Below, piece by piece: positions 1 through 8,861 of a stretch of DNA of 64,000 nt. The stretch comes from Jannaschia seosinensis. Its GTDB lineage: Bacteria; Pseudomonadota; Alphaproteobacteria; Rhodobacterales; Rhodobacteraceae. A model generated the notes under the pieces. It was not told the origin of the DNA and did not search any database. It worked only from the letters and a program-made list of their open reading frames with translations. A program made the translations under genes and the position numbers. Position 1 is the first letter of the stretch. Every line of letters begins with the position of its first letter. The DNA is taken from NCBI RefSeq assembly GCF_001408515.1, contig NZ_CYPR01000160.1, positions 1 through 64,000 of the forward strand. The letters are read 5' to 3'.

Positions 1-13
1 CGGAGACGCTGCC

Positions 14-133
14 ATGAACATCGGAACCGCCGCGCAGAAATCGGGGCTGCCGCCCAAGACGATCCGCTACTACGAGGACATCGGCCTATTGACCGCTGAT
101 CGGGCGGCGAAGAGGTATGCGCGAAATTGGTGA
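14..133 (+). pseudogene. MerR/CueR-type regulator, N-terminal remnant
   Basis: An ATG at 14 opens a 39-codon reading frame that ends in TGA at 131-133. Its first ~30 residues match the start of the MerR-family winged-helix DNA-binding domain, with the diagnostic run LPPKTIRYYEDIGLL. Intact family members are about 110-150 residues; here the match fades near base 110, and the rest of the DNA-binding domain, dimerisation helix and metal-binding loop are absent. An IS256-type fragment follows immediately, so this is most simply a regulator cut by insertion. In CueR-like proteins this domain controls copper-export genes, but nothing nearby supports a specific ligand. Confidence 0.75.
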
Positions 134-188
134 CGCGTGATCAGGCGGCAGTTTGAAGGTGGCGGAGGCCGTCGTGGAACTCAATCCC

Positions 189-860
189 CTAGATGATCTC
201 GGGTAGTCGGTTCTGGCCATCGAGCCTTCGCCATTTGCACTGCGCCGACATCATCAGCTTGAAGGCCGTGGCCAGACCCGTTTTGCGGCTCAGGCATCCC
301 TTGGTACGTTTCGTGCGGTGCCGAACGGTGGCGAAGGTGCTTTCGATCGGGTTTGAGGTCCGGATGTGTTTCCAGTGCTCGGCGGGAAAGTCGTGAGACA
401 AGTCTGTAGCGCATCCCGGTCCTTGACGAGCTTGGCGGCCGCCTTGTCCCATTTCACGCCGCAAGCATCGACGAAGAAGTCGAAGGCCGCCGACGCCGCG
501 GCACGGGTTTCGGCCTGCCAGATGTCGTGCAGGTGTGCCTTTGCCTTCGACTGCACTGATTTCGGCAGCGCGTTGAGCACGTTCATGGTCTTGTGGACCC
601 AGCACCGCTGCTCTCGTGTCGTGGCGAAGACCTCGCGCAGGGCGGTCCAGAACCCCAAGGCACCGTCGCCGATGGCCAGCTTGGGGTCCTGTTTCAGGCC
701 GCGGCGCTTGAGATCAAGGAGCACCTCGCGCCAACTCTCGGTGCTTTCGCGGAAGCCGTCGGTCATGGCCAGAAGCTCCTTGCGGCCGTATTCATCCGCA
801 CCCACGACCACCAGAACGCATTGTTTTTCCTCGGCCATGCGCGGTTTGAAGTAGACGCCC
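189..860 (-). pseudogene. IS256-family transposase, 3' fragment with frameshift
   Basis: Two overlapping minus-strand frames together encode the C-terminal part of an IS256/Mutator-type DDE transposase. The upstream frame (from about 860 down to about 410) carries GVYFKPRM, GRKELLAMTDG, WREVLLDLKRRGL and REQRCWVHKTMNVL. The downstream frame (to the TAG at 189) carries DFPAEHWKHIRTSNPIEST and WRRLDGQNRLPEII. The reading frame shifts around 391-412. The N-terminal half is missing: homology begins at GVYF, just after the position of the family's first catalytic Asp, exactly where the neighbouring IS4-type element starts. The gene is doubly broken and should be inactive. Confidence 0.85.
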
Positions 861-2035
861 CACACTAAACGACAGAGTGCTGGCTGAGGGCGGCTGGATG
901 GATTCAACTGGATGACTCCGACCAAGGAAACATCCGATGCTTCACCACGCCATCTCCGCCCTCACGAATATTCTGCGTCCAGATCTCGACTTGAGCAAGA
1001 GCCGTCTGGAGACGCTTTGCATGATCGTCATCGGCATGGTCAGCGCGCGCAGCGTGAACCTCGGCCATCTTGCCTGCGAACGACCGGGATCGGCCCTGAC
1101 CTCGTCAACATACCGTCGGTTGCAACGCTTCTTCCAGCACGTCCATCTCGACGAGGACTGGTCGCTCCCGCTTCTGGTCCGGCTGTTGGGCCTGAACAAA
1201 TCGTGGCTGCTCGCGCTCGACCGCACCAACTGGCAGATCGGCAAGACCGAGGTGAACTTTCTCGTGCTCGCAGTCGTCACCCGTCGTTTCCGCGTCCCCC
1301 TGGTCTGGAGCCTGATCGAAGGCCGCGGGTGTTCCGACACCGACATGCGCATCGCCCTGATGGAGCGATATCTCGCGAATTTTCCCGCGACGACCATCCG
1401 TCTGCTGCTTGCCGATCGTGAGTTTGTCGGCGCAGGCTGGATGGAATTTCTTAGTAAAAACAATATCCCCTTTGCTATCCGCGTAAGGGAAAATCTTCGC
1501 ATTACGACCGAGGACGGTCACGACCTTACCTTGCGCGCAAGGCTGCGCCTGGCCCGCCGTGGCCGGGCTTTTCGCGCCCGCCTCGGCACACGCGAGGACG
1601 CAGCCGCCAGCAATACGCCGCTCCTGAACGTCGCGGCCAAGCCGCTCAAGGGAGAGTGGTTGATCGTGGTTACCAACGTCGCGCCGCGCACCGCGCTCGA
1701 AACCTACCGCAAACGTTGGGCGATCGAATGTCTGTTCGGCGATGCCAAGACTCGTGGCCTCAACCTCGAGGACACACGTCTCACCGATCCACGCAAACTC
1801 GCTCTGCTCATGTCCCTTGTCGCGCTTGCCCTTGCCTGGGCCGGTCGCGCCGCCGCAGACCTTCTCGGCAAGCGCGCGCCGCCGCGCAAAAGCTACGGCC
1901 ACTACGCCAGATCCTGGTTTCGAACCGGCTTCGACCACATCCGAAGCCGCCTCAGATCCGATCCCCTCGACGCCATCGCGTCGTGGCAGAGGATCAACCC
2001 AGAAGCACGAAAGCCCTGCGGAGTCGTGTAGTGTG
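861..2035 (+). mobile_element. IS4-family insertion sequence, apparently complete
   Basis: A transposase gene fills the element, which is bounded by a 13-bp imperfect inverted repeat: cacactaaacgac at 861-873 and its near-complement gtcgtgtagtgtg at 2023-2035 (12 of 13 pair). The transposase stop codon lies inside the right repeat. I see no target-site duplication: the left flank (851-860) and right flank (2036-2047) do not match. The element abuts a half IS256 gene on its left and the ftsW leader on its right, which fits recombination between IS copies better than a simple insertion. The boundaries come only from the inverted repeat. Confidence 0.75.
937..2031 (+). CDS. IS4-family DDE transposase
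   Basis: This 364-residue protein has the features of an active IS4-type transposase. The first catalytic Asp is in LLALDRTNWQ (about D95), the second in LLLADREF (about D160), and the YREK signature is complete in YRKRWAIECLFGDAK (Y257, R260, E264, K271), with E264 as the third catalytic residue. The length is typical for a compact IS4 member and no frameshift is visible. It starts 76 bp inside the left inverted repeat and ends within the right one. Outward transcription from the element could in principle affect ftsW, whose start lies 115 bp downstream, but I identified no outward promoter. Confidence 0.92.
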   Translation: MLHHAISALTNILRPDLDLSKSRLETLCMIVIGMVSARSVNLGHLACERPGSALTSSTYRRLQRFFQHVHLDEDWSLPLLVRLLGLNKSWLLALDRTNWQIGKTEVNFLVLAVVTRRFRVPLVWSLIEGRGCSDTDMRIALMERYLANFPATTIRLLLADREFVGAGWMEFLSKNNIPFAIRVRENLRITTEDGHDLTLRARLRLARRGRAFRARLGTREDAAASNTPLLNVAAKPLKGEWLIVVTNVAPRTALETYRKRWAIECLFGDAKTRGLNLEDTRLTDPRKLALLMSLVALALAWAGRAAADLLGKRAPPRKSYGHYARSWFRTGFDHIRSRLRSDPLDAIASWQRINPEARKPCGVV

Positions 2036-2080
2036 TTCATCTGCGTCCATTCGCGGATTTTCGCTGGTCTGACACACCCC

Positions 2081-2090
2081 GATTCGCTAA
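2081..2090 (+). promoter_or_regulatory. GATTCGCTAA motif in the ftsW leader
   Basis: The 10-mer GATTCGCTAA lies 56 bp before the ftsW ATG and recurs exactly in the ftsZ leader (10241-10250). It contains a GANTC site, the target of the CcrM methylase of alphaproteobacteria. Here it runs into CTAA-N7-TTAC, which loosely resembles the CtrA consensus TTAA-N7-TTAA. Function is inferred only from position and recurrence. Confidence 0.3.
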
Positions 2091-2146
2091 GCTTTCGTTA
2101 CAGACCCGGAAAACCGGGCGTGGCAGAGCAGTTTGCAGGCGGATCA

Positions 2147-3316
2147 ATGACTGAAATCGCGCATGGCGCGGTCGTCGTCCTACCGGGCGAGGCCATCGTG
2201 TCCCGTTGGTGGCGAACGCTGGACAAGGGCGTGTTGGGCGCGCTGGTCCTTTTGTTCGCCGTCGGGCTTCTCCTCGGCTTTGCGGCCTCGGTGCCGCTGG
2301 CGGAGCGCAACGGGCTGGCTCCGTTCCATTATGTGCAGCGGCAGGCGATCTTCGGGGCGATGGCCTTTGTCGTGATGATCGTCACCTCCATGATGTCGCC
2401 GCAGATGGTGCGCCGGTTGGGTGTGATCGGTTTCTTCGTCGCCGCATCGGCGCTGATGCTCCTGCCGGTTCTGGGCACGGATTTCGGCAAGGGCGCGACG
2501 CGGTGGTATTCGCTGGGGTTCGCATCCTTCCAGCCGTCGGAATTCCTCAAGCCGGTCTTCATCGTCATGACCGCGTGGCTGATGGCCTCCGCCGCGGAGC
2601 CCAACGGCCCGCCGGGCAAGATCATCAGCTTCGCGATCCTCGTCGTCGTGATCGCCTTCCTCGCGCTGCAGCCGGATTTCGGGCAGGCGATGCTGGTCGT
2701 GGTGGCTTGGTCGGCGGTCTATTTCGTCGCCGGCGCGCCGATCCTGCTTCTGACCGGGGTGGTGGCCTGCGTCGGTGCGGTGGGGGTGGTCGCCTACAAC
2801 AACTCGGAGCATTTCGCCCGGCGTATCGACGGGTTCCTGTCGCCCGAGGTCGATCCGCGCACGCAGATGGGCTATGCGATCGATGCGATCCGCGAGGGCG
2901 GGTTCCTCGGCACCGGCGTCAACGAAGGGCGGGTGAAATGGATCCTGCCCGACGCGCATACCGACTTCATCATCGCCGTCGCGGCCGAGGAATACGGCCT
3001 TCTGATGGTGCTCTTCATCGTGGCGCTGTTTGGGTTCATCGCCGCGCGCTGTCTCATGCGGCTTTGCGTGGAGCGTGATCCGTTCATCCGGCTGGCGGGC
3101 ACCGGTATGACCGTCCTGCTGGCGAGCCAGGCTTTCATCAACCTCGGGGTCGCGGTGCGGCTTTTGCCGGCCAAGGGCATGACGCTGCCCTTCGTCAGCT
3201 ACGGCGGCTCTTCGCTCATCGCGATGGGGCTGTTGACGGGGATGCTGCTTTGCTTCACCCGCACGCGGCCACAGGCCGAGATCGCCGATCACCTGCTGTC
3301 GAACGTCTATCGCTGA
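2147..3316 (+). CDS. ftsW: FtsW, septal peptidoglycan glycosyltransferase (SEDS family)
   Basis: FtsW polymerises lipid II into glycan strands at the septum together with a class B PBP. The 389-residue protein is a polytopic membrane protein of SEDS length. Family motifs are [11 protein letters not shown] (~113), [19 protein letters not shown] (~172) and the C-terminal [11 protein letters not shown] chose the ATG at 2147 (MTEIAHGAV); the frame stays open further upstream into the IS element, but that stretch has no FtsW character. It is the first gene of a collinear block, with murG 13 bp downstream. murD, its usual upstream neighbour, is replaced by insertion-sequence DNA, so transcription must start in the 111-bp leader or in the IS. 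Confidence 0.95.
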   Translation: MTEIAHGAVVVLPGEAIVSRWWRTLDKGVLGALVLLFAVGLLLGFAASVPLAERNGLAPFHYVQRQAIFGAMAFVVMIVTSMMSPQMVRRLGVIGFFVAASALMLLPVLGTDFGKGATRWYSLGFASFQPSEFLKPVFIVMTAWLMASAAEPNGPPGKIISFAILVVVIAFLALQPDFGQAMLVVVAWSAVYFVAGAPILLLTGVVACVGAVGVVAYNNSEHFARRIDGFLSPEVDPRTQMGYAIDAIREGGFLGTGVNEGRVKWILPDAHTDFIIAVAAEEYGLLMVLFIVALFGFIAARCLMRLCVERDPFIRLAGTGMTVLLASQAFINLGVAVRLLPAKGMTLPFVSYGGSSLIAMGLLTGMLLCFTRTRPQAEIADHLLSNVYR

Positions 3317-3329
3317 GGGATTTTCATCC

Positions 3330-4418
3330 ATGTCCGCCCCGCTCATCGTCATCGCCGCAGGCGGCACCGGGGGGCACATGTTCCCGGCCCAGTCGCTCGC
3401 CGAGGAGATGCTGGCGCGCGGCTGGCGGGCCAAGCTCTCGACCGATGCGCGCGGGGCGCGTTATGCCGATGGCTTTCCCGACGAGGTGGAGATTGAGGTT
3501 GTGCCCTCGGCCACGCCCGCGCGCGGCGGGATGGTGGCGAAGGCGGGCGTGCCGTTCAAGCTGACGGGCGGGGCGATGCGCGCGCTGGCCGCGTTCCGGC
3601 GTGACCGTCCGGCGGTGGTGGCGGGGTTCGGCGGATATCCCGCCATCCCGGCCATGGCGGCGGCGGTCCTGATGAAGCTGCCGCGCCTGATCCACGAGCA
3701 GAACGGCGTGTTGGGTCAGGTCAACACGGTCTTCGCCAAGCGCGTCGATGCGTTTGCCTGCGGCACCTGGCCCACGCGCCTGCCGGACGGGGTGACTGGC
3801 GTGCATGTCGGCAATCCGGTGCGGGCCGCGATCCTGCGGCGGGCGGGCAGTCCCTACATCCCGCCGGGCGACCACCCGATGTCGGTTCTGGTGATCGGCG
3901 GCAGTCAGGGCGCGCGCATCCTGTCGGCGACGGTGCCCGAGGCGTTGGCCGCGCTGCCCGACGATATCCGCCGGCACCTGCGCGTGGCGCATCAGGCCCG
4001 GCCGGAGGACGCGGCGCGGGTTCGCGCCTTCTATGACGATGCGGGTATCGCCGCCGAGGTGCAGCCCTTCTTCGACGACGTTCCCGCGCGGATCGCCGAC
4101 GCGCAGCTCGTGATCTGTCGCTCGGGCGCGTCGACGGTCGCCGACCTGTCGGTGATCGGGCGACCCGCCATCCTGATCCCCTATGCCGCCGCGGCGGGCG
4201 ACCATCAGAGCGCGAACGCGCGCGGGCTGACGAGTGCGGGCGCGGCGATTTCGATCCCCGAGTCCAAGCTGACGGTCGGGAGCCTCGCCGAGCAGGCCGA
4301 ACTCATCCTTTCCCATCCGGAGGGCGCGTCGCAGATGGCGCGTGCCGCGCTGTCGGTCGCCCGGCCGGACGCGGCCGCCCGCCTCGCCGACCTCGCAATC
4401 GAAGTGAGCCAGACATGA
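3330..4418 (+). CDS. murG: MurG, UDP-GlcNAc:lipid I GlcNAc transferase
   Basis: MurG transfers GlcNAc from UDP-GlcNAc to lipid I to make lipid II on the inner face of the cytoplasmic membrane. The 362-residue protein is a GT-B glycosyltransferase. The N-terminal glycine loop [17 protein letters not shown] lies at residues 11-27, HEQNGVLG in the middle, and the second glycine loop [10 protein letters not shown] begins the C-terminal domain, with [11 protein letters not shown] near the UDP-GlcNAc site. It lies 13 bp after ftsW and overlaps murC by 4 bp (ATGA), which suggests translational coupling in one operon. Confidence 0.96.
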   Translation: MSAPLIVIAAGGTGGHMFPAQSLAEEMLARGWRAKLSTDARGARYADGFPDEVEIEVVPSATPARGGMVAKAGVPFKLTGGAMRALAAFRRDRPAVVAGFGGYPAIPAMAAAVLMKLPRLIHEQNGVLGQVNTVFAKRVDAFACGTWPTRLPDGVTGVHVGNPVRAAILRRAGSPYIPPGDHPMSVLVIGGSQGARILSATVPEALAALPDDIRRHLRVAHQARPEDAARVRAFYDDAGIAAEVQPFFDDVPARIADAQLVICRSGASTVADLSVIGRPAILIPYAAAAGDHQSANARGLTSAGAAISIPESKLTVGSLAEQAELILSHPEGASQMARAALSVARPDAAARLADLAIEVSQT

Positions 4419-5815
4419 ACGCCACAAAGCTGCCCCAGCAGATGGGCCCCATCCACTTCGTCGGCATCGGCGGCATCGGCATGTCCGGCATTGCCGAAGT
4501 GCTGATCAGTCACGGCTACAACGTTCAGGGCTCCGACCTGAAACGCTCGAAGATCACGGACCGGCTGGCGAAGCTTGGGGCGCGCATCTTCGAGGGGCAG
4601 TCGGCGGACAATCTGGAGGGTGCGGAGGTCATCGTGATTTCCTCCGCCATCAAGCCCGGCAATCTGGAGCTCGACGCCGCGCGCGCGCGGGGCCTGCCGG
4701 TCGTGCGCCGCGCGGAGATGCTGGCCGAGTTGATGCGGATGAAGTCGAACATCGCCGTCGCCGGAACGCACGGCAAGACCACCACCACCACCATGGTCGC
4801 GGCCCTTCTGGATGCGGGCAACGAGGATCCGACGGTCATCAACGGCGGCATCATCCATGCCTACGGCTCGAACGCCCGGATGGGGCAGGGCGAGTGGATG
4901 GTCGTCGAGGCCGACGAGAGCGACGGCACGTTCAACCGCCTGCCCGCCACGATCGCCATCGTCACCAATATCGACCCCGAGCACATGGAGCATTGGGGCT
5001 CGATCGAGAACCTGCGCCAGGGCTTCGCCGATTTCGTGTCGAACATTCCGTTCTACGGTCTGGCGGTCTGCTGCACCGATCATGCCGAGGTGCGCGCGCT
5101 GGTCGGCCGGGTCACGGACCGTCGGGTCGTCACCTTCGGCTTCAACGCGCAGGCGGACGTGCGGGCGGTGAACCTGCGCTACGAGGCGGGTGTGGCGTGC
5201 TTCGACATCGCGCTTCAGGCCGAGGATGCGATCATCGACGGCTGCCGTCTGCCGATGCCCGGCGATCACAACGTCTCGAACGCCCTGTCGGCGGTGGCCG
5301 TCGCGCGGGAGCTGGGCGTGCCGAAGGACGTGATCCGGGACGCGCTGGCCGAGTTCGGCGGCGTCAACCGCCGCTTCACCCGTGTGGGCGAGTGGAACGG
5401 CGTTCCGATCATCGACGATTACGGCCACCACCCCGTCGAGATTGCCGCCGTGCTCAAGGCCGCGCGTCAGAGCATCGGCGATACCGGCCGCGTCATCGCG
5501 ATCCACCAGCCGCACCGCTATTCGCGCTTGGCGAGCCTGTTCGACGATTTCTGCGGCTGCTTCAACGATGCCGATGTGGCGGGGATCGCCGATGTCTATG
5601 CGGCGGGCGAGGATCCAATTCCGGGTGCCGGGCGCGACGATCTGGTGGCGGGGCTGATCCGTACGGGTCATCGGCATGCGCGCGCGGTGACGGACGAGGA
5701 CGATCTGGAGCGTCTGGTGCGCGAACAGGCGCGGCAGGGCGATATCGTCGTCTGTCTCGGGGCCGGTACGATTTCGACTTGGGCCAACGCATTGCCGGCG
5801 CGGCTGAACGGTTAG
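4415..5815 (+). CDS. murC: MurC, UDP-N-acetylmuramate--L-alanine ligase
   Basis: MurC joins L-alanine to UDP-MurNAc with ATP, the first amino-acid addition of peptidoglycan precursor synthesis in the cytosol. The 466 residues follow the Mur ligase plan: a Rossmann-like UDP-binding start with [15 protein letters not shown] (~14-28), the ATP-binding loop AGTHGKTTT at ~116-124, the central EADESDGTF motif, and the C-terminal domain with [10 protein letters not shown] and HQPHRYSR. It starts inside the murG stop codon. A 224-bp stretch without a credible gene separates it from murB. Confidence 0.97.
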   Translation: MNATKLPQQMGPIHFVGIGGIGMSGIAEVLISHGYNVQGSDLKRSKITDRLAKLGARIFEGQSADNLEGAEVIVISSAIKPGNLELDAARARGLPVVRRAEMLAELMRMKSNIAVAGTHGKTTTTTMVAALLDAGNEDPTVINGGIIHAYGSNARMGQGEWMVVEADESDGTFNRLPATIAIVTNIDPEHMEHWGSIENLRQGFADFVSNIPFYGLAVCCTDHAEVRALVGRVTDRRVVTFGFNAQADVRAVNLRYEAGVACFDIALQAEDAIIDGCRLPMPGDHNVSNALSAVAVARELGVPKDVIRDALAEFGGVNRRFTRVGEWNGVPIIDDYGHHPVEIAAVLKAARQSIGDTGRVIAIHQPHRYSRLASLFDDFCGCFNDADVAGIADVYAAGEDPIPGAGRDDLVAGLIRTGHRHARAVTDEDDLERLVREQARQGDIVVCLGAGTISTWANALPARLNG

Positions 5816-6039
5816 GGCGGGGCCGGCGCCTCGCGTTTCTTGAGGTATTCGGGGGGCGAGGTGGAGCACGGGCGACAGCGTTTGTGACGCTCCGCTTTCC
5901 CGCTCGTGGCCTCCAGCAGTTGCTGGTTGCTTGCAAGGTGATCACGCCGGCGGGTGAGGGGCGGGATAGCTCTTTGTAAGAAGGTCCCGGATTTTGATCG
6001 TTATGATTGTTTCTGACACTGACATGACTCGGTTCGTCC

Positions 6040-6966
6040 ATGGTTGATTACCCCGCTCCCCGTGGCGCTCTTACCCGCGACCGGCCGCTTGGAGACTTGA
6101 CCTGGCTGCGCGTGGGCGGGCCGGCGGATGCATTGTTTCAGCCGGCCGACCGGGACGATTTGGCGGCTTTTCTTGCGGCTCTCGACCCTGCCGTCGCGGT
6201 GTTTCCGATGGGCGTCGGGTCCAATCTCATCGTGCGGGATGGCGGGATCCGGGCGGTCGTGATCCGGCTGGGGCGCGGGTTCAACGGGATCGAGATCGAA
6301 GGGGACCGGGTGCATGCGGGAGCCGCGGCGCTCGATGCACATGTGGCGCGCCGGGCGGCGCAGGCGGGGCGGGACTTGACCTTCCTGCGCACCATCCCCG
6401 GCAGCGTCGGCGGGGCGGTAAAGATGAACGCGGGCTGCTACGGCACCTACGTGGCCGATCATCTGGTCGAGGTGGAGGCGGTGACGCGGGACGGTGCGGT
6501 CGTGACGATCCCGGCGGCCGATCTGCGGCTGGGCTATCGGTCCTCCGATATTCCCGAAGGCTGGATCGTCACGCGCGCGACCTTCTGCGCGGAGCCGGGC
6601 GAGCCGGCGGCGCTCGAGGCGCGGATGGCGGATCAGCTTGCGCGCAGGGACGCGACGCAGCCCACCAAGGACCGCAGCGCCGGCAGCACGTTTCGCAACC
6701 CTGCCGGATATTCCTCAACCGGGCGGGCGGACGACACGCACGACCTCAAGGCCTGGAAGGTGATCGACGCGGCGGGCATGCGGGGCGCCACGCGGGGCGG
6801 GGCGGTCATGTCGCCCAAACACTCCAATTTCCTCGTCAATGCGGGCGGGGCGAGCGCGGCCGATCTGGAAGGTCTGGGCGAGGAAGTTCGGAAAAAGGTT
6901 TTCGAGACCAGCGGATTGACGCTAGAGTGGGAAATCATGCGGGTCGGAGAACCCGCGCCCCGATAA
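6040..6966 (+). CDS. murB: MurB, UDP-N-acetylenolpyruvoylglucosamine reductase
   Basis: MurB is a flavoenzyme that reduces UDP-GlcNAc-enolpyruvate with NADPH to give UDP-MurNAc, the substrate MurC then uses. The 308-residue protein has the FAD-binding segment [12 protein letters not shown], the loop [18 protein letters not shown] and the catalytic region [12 protein letters not shown], whose serine acts as proton donor in this family. The ATG at 6040 fits the family start (MVDYPAPRG...). It is downstream of murC and upstream of ddl in the usual alphaproteobacterial order. Confidence 0.95.
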   Translation: MVDYPAPRGALTRDRPLGDLTWLRVGGPADALFQPADRDDLAAFLAALDPAVAVFPMGVGSNLIVRDGGIRAVVIRLGRGFNGIEIEGDRVHAGAAALDAHVARRAAQAGRDLTFLRTIPGSVGGAVKMNAGCYGTYVADHLVEVEAVTRDGAVVTIPAADLRLGYRSSDIPEGWIVTRATFCAEPGEPAALEARMADQLARRDATQPTKDRSAGSTFRNPAGYSSTGRADDTHDLKAWKVIDAAGMRGATRGGAVMSPKHSNFLVNAGGASAADLEGLGEEVRKKVFETSGLTLEWEIMRVGEPAPR

Positions 6967-6995
6967 GGCCCATCAGAGGCCCGGGTAAACAAGAG

Positions 6996-7017
6996 GCCGG
7001 GACGCCACGATCCCGGC
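6996..7017 (+). other. Inverted repeat between murB and ddl
   Basis: Seven perfect base pairs (gccggga at 6996-7002 with tcccggc at 7011-7017) enclose an 8-nt loop in the 66-bp gap between murB and ddl. No T-tract follows, so it may be a weak terminator, an mRNA-processing hairpin or chance. Confidence 0.3.
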
Positions 7018-7032
7018 ACGAGGTGCAGGATA

Positions 7033-7986
7033 TTGGGTGTGTCGGGCAGGACCAACCAACATGTCGCCGTCCTGATGGGCGGCCCGTCGAGTGAGCGAGA
7101 GGTCAGCCTGTCCACGGGGCGGGGCTGCGTCGAAGCGTTGCGCGGCGAGGGGTTCCGCGTGACCGAGGTCGATGCGGGCACGGGCGGGGCCGGTTCGGGC
7201 GCCGAACTTGTTGCGCGCCTGCAACAGGTCGCGCCCGATGTGGTGTTCAACGCGTTGCACGGTCGGTGGGGCGAGGATGGCTGCGTCCAGGGGCTCCTCG
7301 AATGGTTGCGGCTGCCTTACACGCATTCCGGCGTGCTGGCTTCGGCGACGGCGATGGACAAGAGCCGCAGCAAGGCGCTGTTTCGTGCCGCGGGTCTGCC
7401 GGTGGTGGAGAGCGAGATCGTCTCGCGCGAGGAGGCGATGGAGGATCATGTCCTCGATCCGCCCTACGTCATCAAGCCGAACAACGAAGGCTCCTCCGTT
7501 GGCATCTATATCGTGAAGGCGGGCGCGAAGATGCCGCCCGAGCTGCCCGACACGATGCCTGACGAGGTGATGGTCGAGGCCTATGCGCCGGGGCGCGAAC
7601 TGACCTGCACCGTTCTGGGTTCGGCGGGGCGCGAGCAGGCCCTGACCGTGACGGAGATCGAGACCGAGGGCTGGTACGACTACGCCGCCAAATACGAGAC
7701 GGGGGGGTCGCGTCATACCCTGCCGGCGCGGGTGCCGGAGGCGATTCTGAAGGCGTGTCAGGATTATGCGCTGCGGGCGCATTGGGCGCTGGGCTGCCGG
7801 TCGCTGAGCCGCACGGATTTCCGCTGGGACGAGAAGCGGGGGCCTTCCGGTCTGATCCTGCTTGAGACGAACACGCAGCCGGGCATGACGCCGACGTCGC
7901 TGACCCCCGAGCAGGCGGCACATGCGGGGCTGTCCTTCGGCGCGCTGTGCCGTCAGCTCGTGGAGGATGCGTCGTGCGACCGGTAA
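7033..7986 (+). CDS. ddl: Ddl, D-alanine--D-alanine ligase
   Basis: Ddl condenses two D-alanines with ATP to make the terminal dipeptide of the peptidoglycan stem. The ATP-grasp protein is about 317 residues long. The N-terminal domain has VAVLMGGPSSEREVSLSTG and FNALHGRWGEDG; the ATP-binding loop is KPNNEGSSVGI; the metal-binding end is LLETNTQPGMTPTSL. No ATG fits the start. TTG at 7033 and in-frame GTG at 7039 are both possible, each with a purine-rich stretch (aggtgcagga at 7021-7030) about 8 nt upstream. It overlaps the ftsQ start by 13 bp. Confidence 0.94.
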   Translation: MGVSGRTNQHVAVLMGGPSSEREVSLSTGRGCVEALRGEGFRVTEVDAGTGGAGSGAELVARLQQVAPDVVFNALHGRWGEDGCVQGLLEWLRLPYTHSGVLASATAMDKSRSKALFRAAGLPVVESEIVSREEAMEDHVLDPPYVIKPNNEGSSVGIYIVKAGAKMPPELPDTMPDEVMVEAYAPGRELTCTVLGSAGREQALTVTEIETEGWYDYAAKYETGGSRHTLPARVPEAILKACQDYALRAHWALGCRSLSRTDFRWDEKRGPSGLILLETNTQPGMTPTSLTPEQAAHAGLSFGALCRQLVEDASCDR

Positions 7987-8861
7987 GGCGCGGACCGGCC
8001 GATCCCGCTCCGTCGAAATGGCGTTACCGGCTGGAGCGGCTGTGGCTCACGCCGCTGTTCAAGGCGCTGATCCGGACGGGAATCCCGAGCTTTTCGTTCG
8101 TCGCCCTGTTCACCTGGTACATCCACGACGCCCAACGGCTCGAGGCGATCGTGGATACTTGGGAAGGGTGGGTGACGGCGGTCCAGGACCGGCCGGAGTT
8201 CATGGTCGGCATGATGCGGATCGAGGGGGCGAGCGCGCAGCTCCAGTCCGACATCGAGGAGACGCTGCCGGTGGACCTGCCGATCAGCCAGTTCCAGCTG
8301 GACATGGGAGAGTTGCGCCACCGGATCGAGGAGCTGGACCCGGTCCTGTCGGCCGAGGTGCGCGTCATCGCCGGCGGCACGCTCCTGCTGCGGGTGACGG
8401 AGCGTGCGCCGGCGGTGGTCTGGCAGCAGGCCGGCGCGATCGAGGTGCTGGACGCGACGGGCCACCGGGTCGCGACGCTTCAGTCGCTGGAGGCCGCGGG
8501 TGCGCTGCCGCTGATCGCGGGCGAGGGGGCGGCGAAGGCTGTGCCTGAGGCGCTGGCGTTGATCCAGGTCGCGCAGCCGATCGCGGACCGCATGATTGGT
8601 CTGACCCGGGTCGGCAACCGCCGCTGGGACGTCGTGCTGAGCCGCGAACAGCGGATCATGCTGCCGGAGGCGGCGCCGGCGGCTGCGCTCGACCGCGTTC
8701 TGGCGATGCATGCTGCGAACGACGTTCTGGCGCGGGATGTGGCGGTCGTCGACCTGCGCATCCCCGCCCGCCCCATCCTGCGTCTGTCGCCAATGGCGCG
8801 CGACGCGTTGAGCCGCAAGCAGGACGCCGAGCGCGTCGCCTATCAGGAGAGAATAGAGTGA
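7974..8861 (+). CDS. ftsQ: FtsQ, cell division protein
   Basis: FtsQ is a bitopic inner-membrane protein that links early and late divisome proteins. The 295-residue product has a short basic cytoplasmic tail, one transmembrane segment around residues 36-55 (IPSFSFVALFTWYI region), then a POTRA-like domain (from about PISQFQLDMGELRHRIEELDP) and a beta domain with LLLRVTERAPAVVW. I start it at GTG 7974, with gtggagga 7 nt upstream; the open frame extends to 7947 but that would run deep into ddl. It overlaps ddl by 13 bp and ftsA by 4 bp. Confidence 0.9.
   Translation: MRPVRRGPADPAPSKWRYRLERLWLTPLFKALIRTGIPSFSFVALFTWYIHDAQRLEAIVDTWEGWVTAVQDRPEFMVGMMRIEGASAQLQSDIEETLPVDLPISQFQLDMGELRHRIEELDPVLSAEVRVIAGGTLLLRVTERAPAVVWQQAGAIEVLDATGHRVATLQSLEAAGALPLIAGEGAAKAVPEALALIQVAQPIADRMIGLTRVGNRRWDVVLSREQRIMLPEAAPAAALDRVLAMHAANDVLARDVAVVDLRIPARPILRLSPMARDALSRKQDAERVAYQERIE

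Noticed and set aside
1105..2040. Long minus-strand frame opposite the IS4 transposase
   Set aside because: A shadow of the transposase in GC-rich DNA; the plus frame carries all the DDE motifs.
2104..2119. Small hairpin (cccgg-aaaa-ccggg) in the ftsW leader as an attenuator
   Set aside because: Only five base pairs with no T-run; too weak to call.
5816..6039. Possible small gene between murC and murB, as in some Rhodobacterales (DUF2484)
   Set aside because: No frame with hydrophobic or family-like sequence is present; the stretch reads as plain intergenic DNA.
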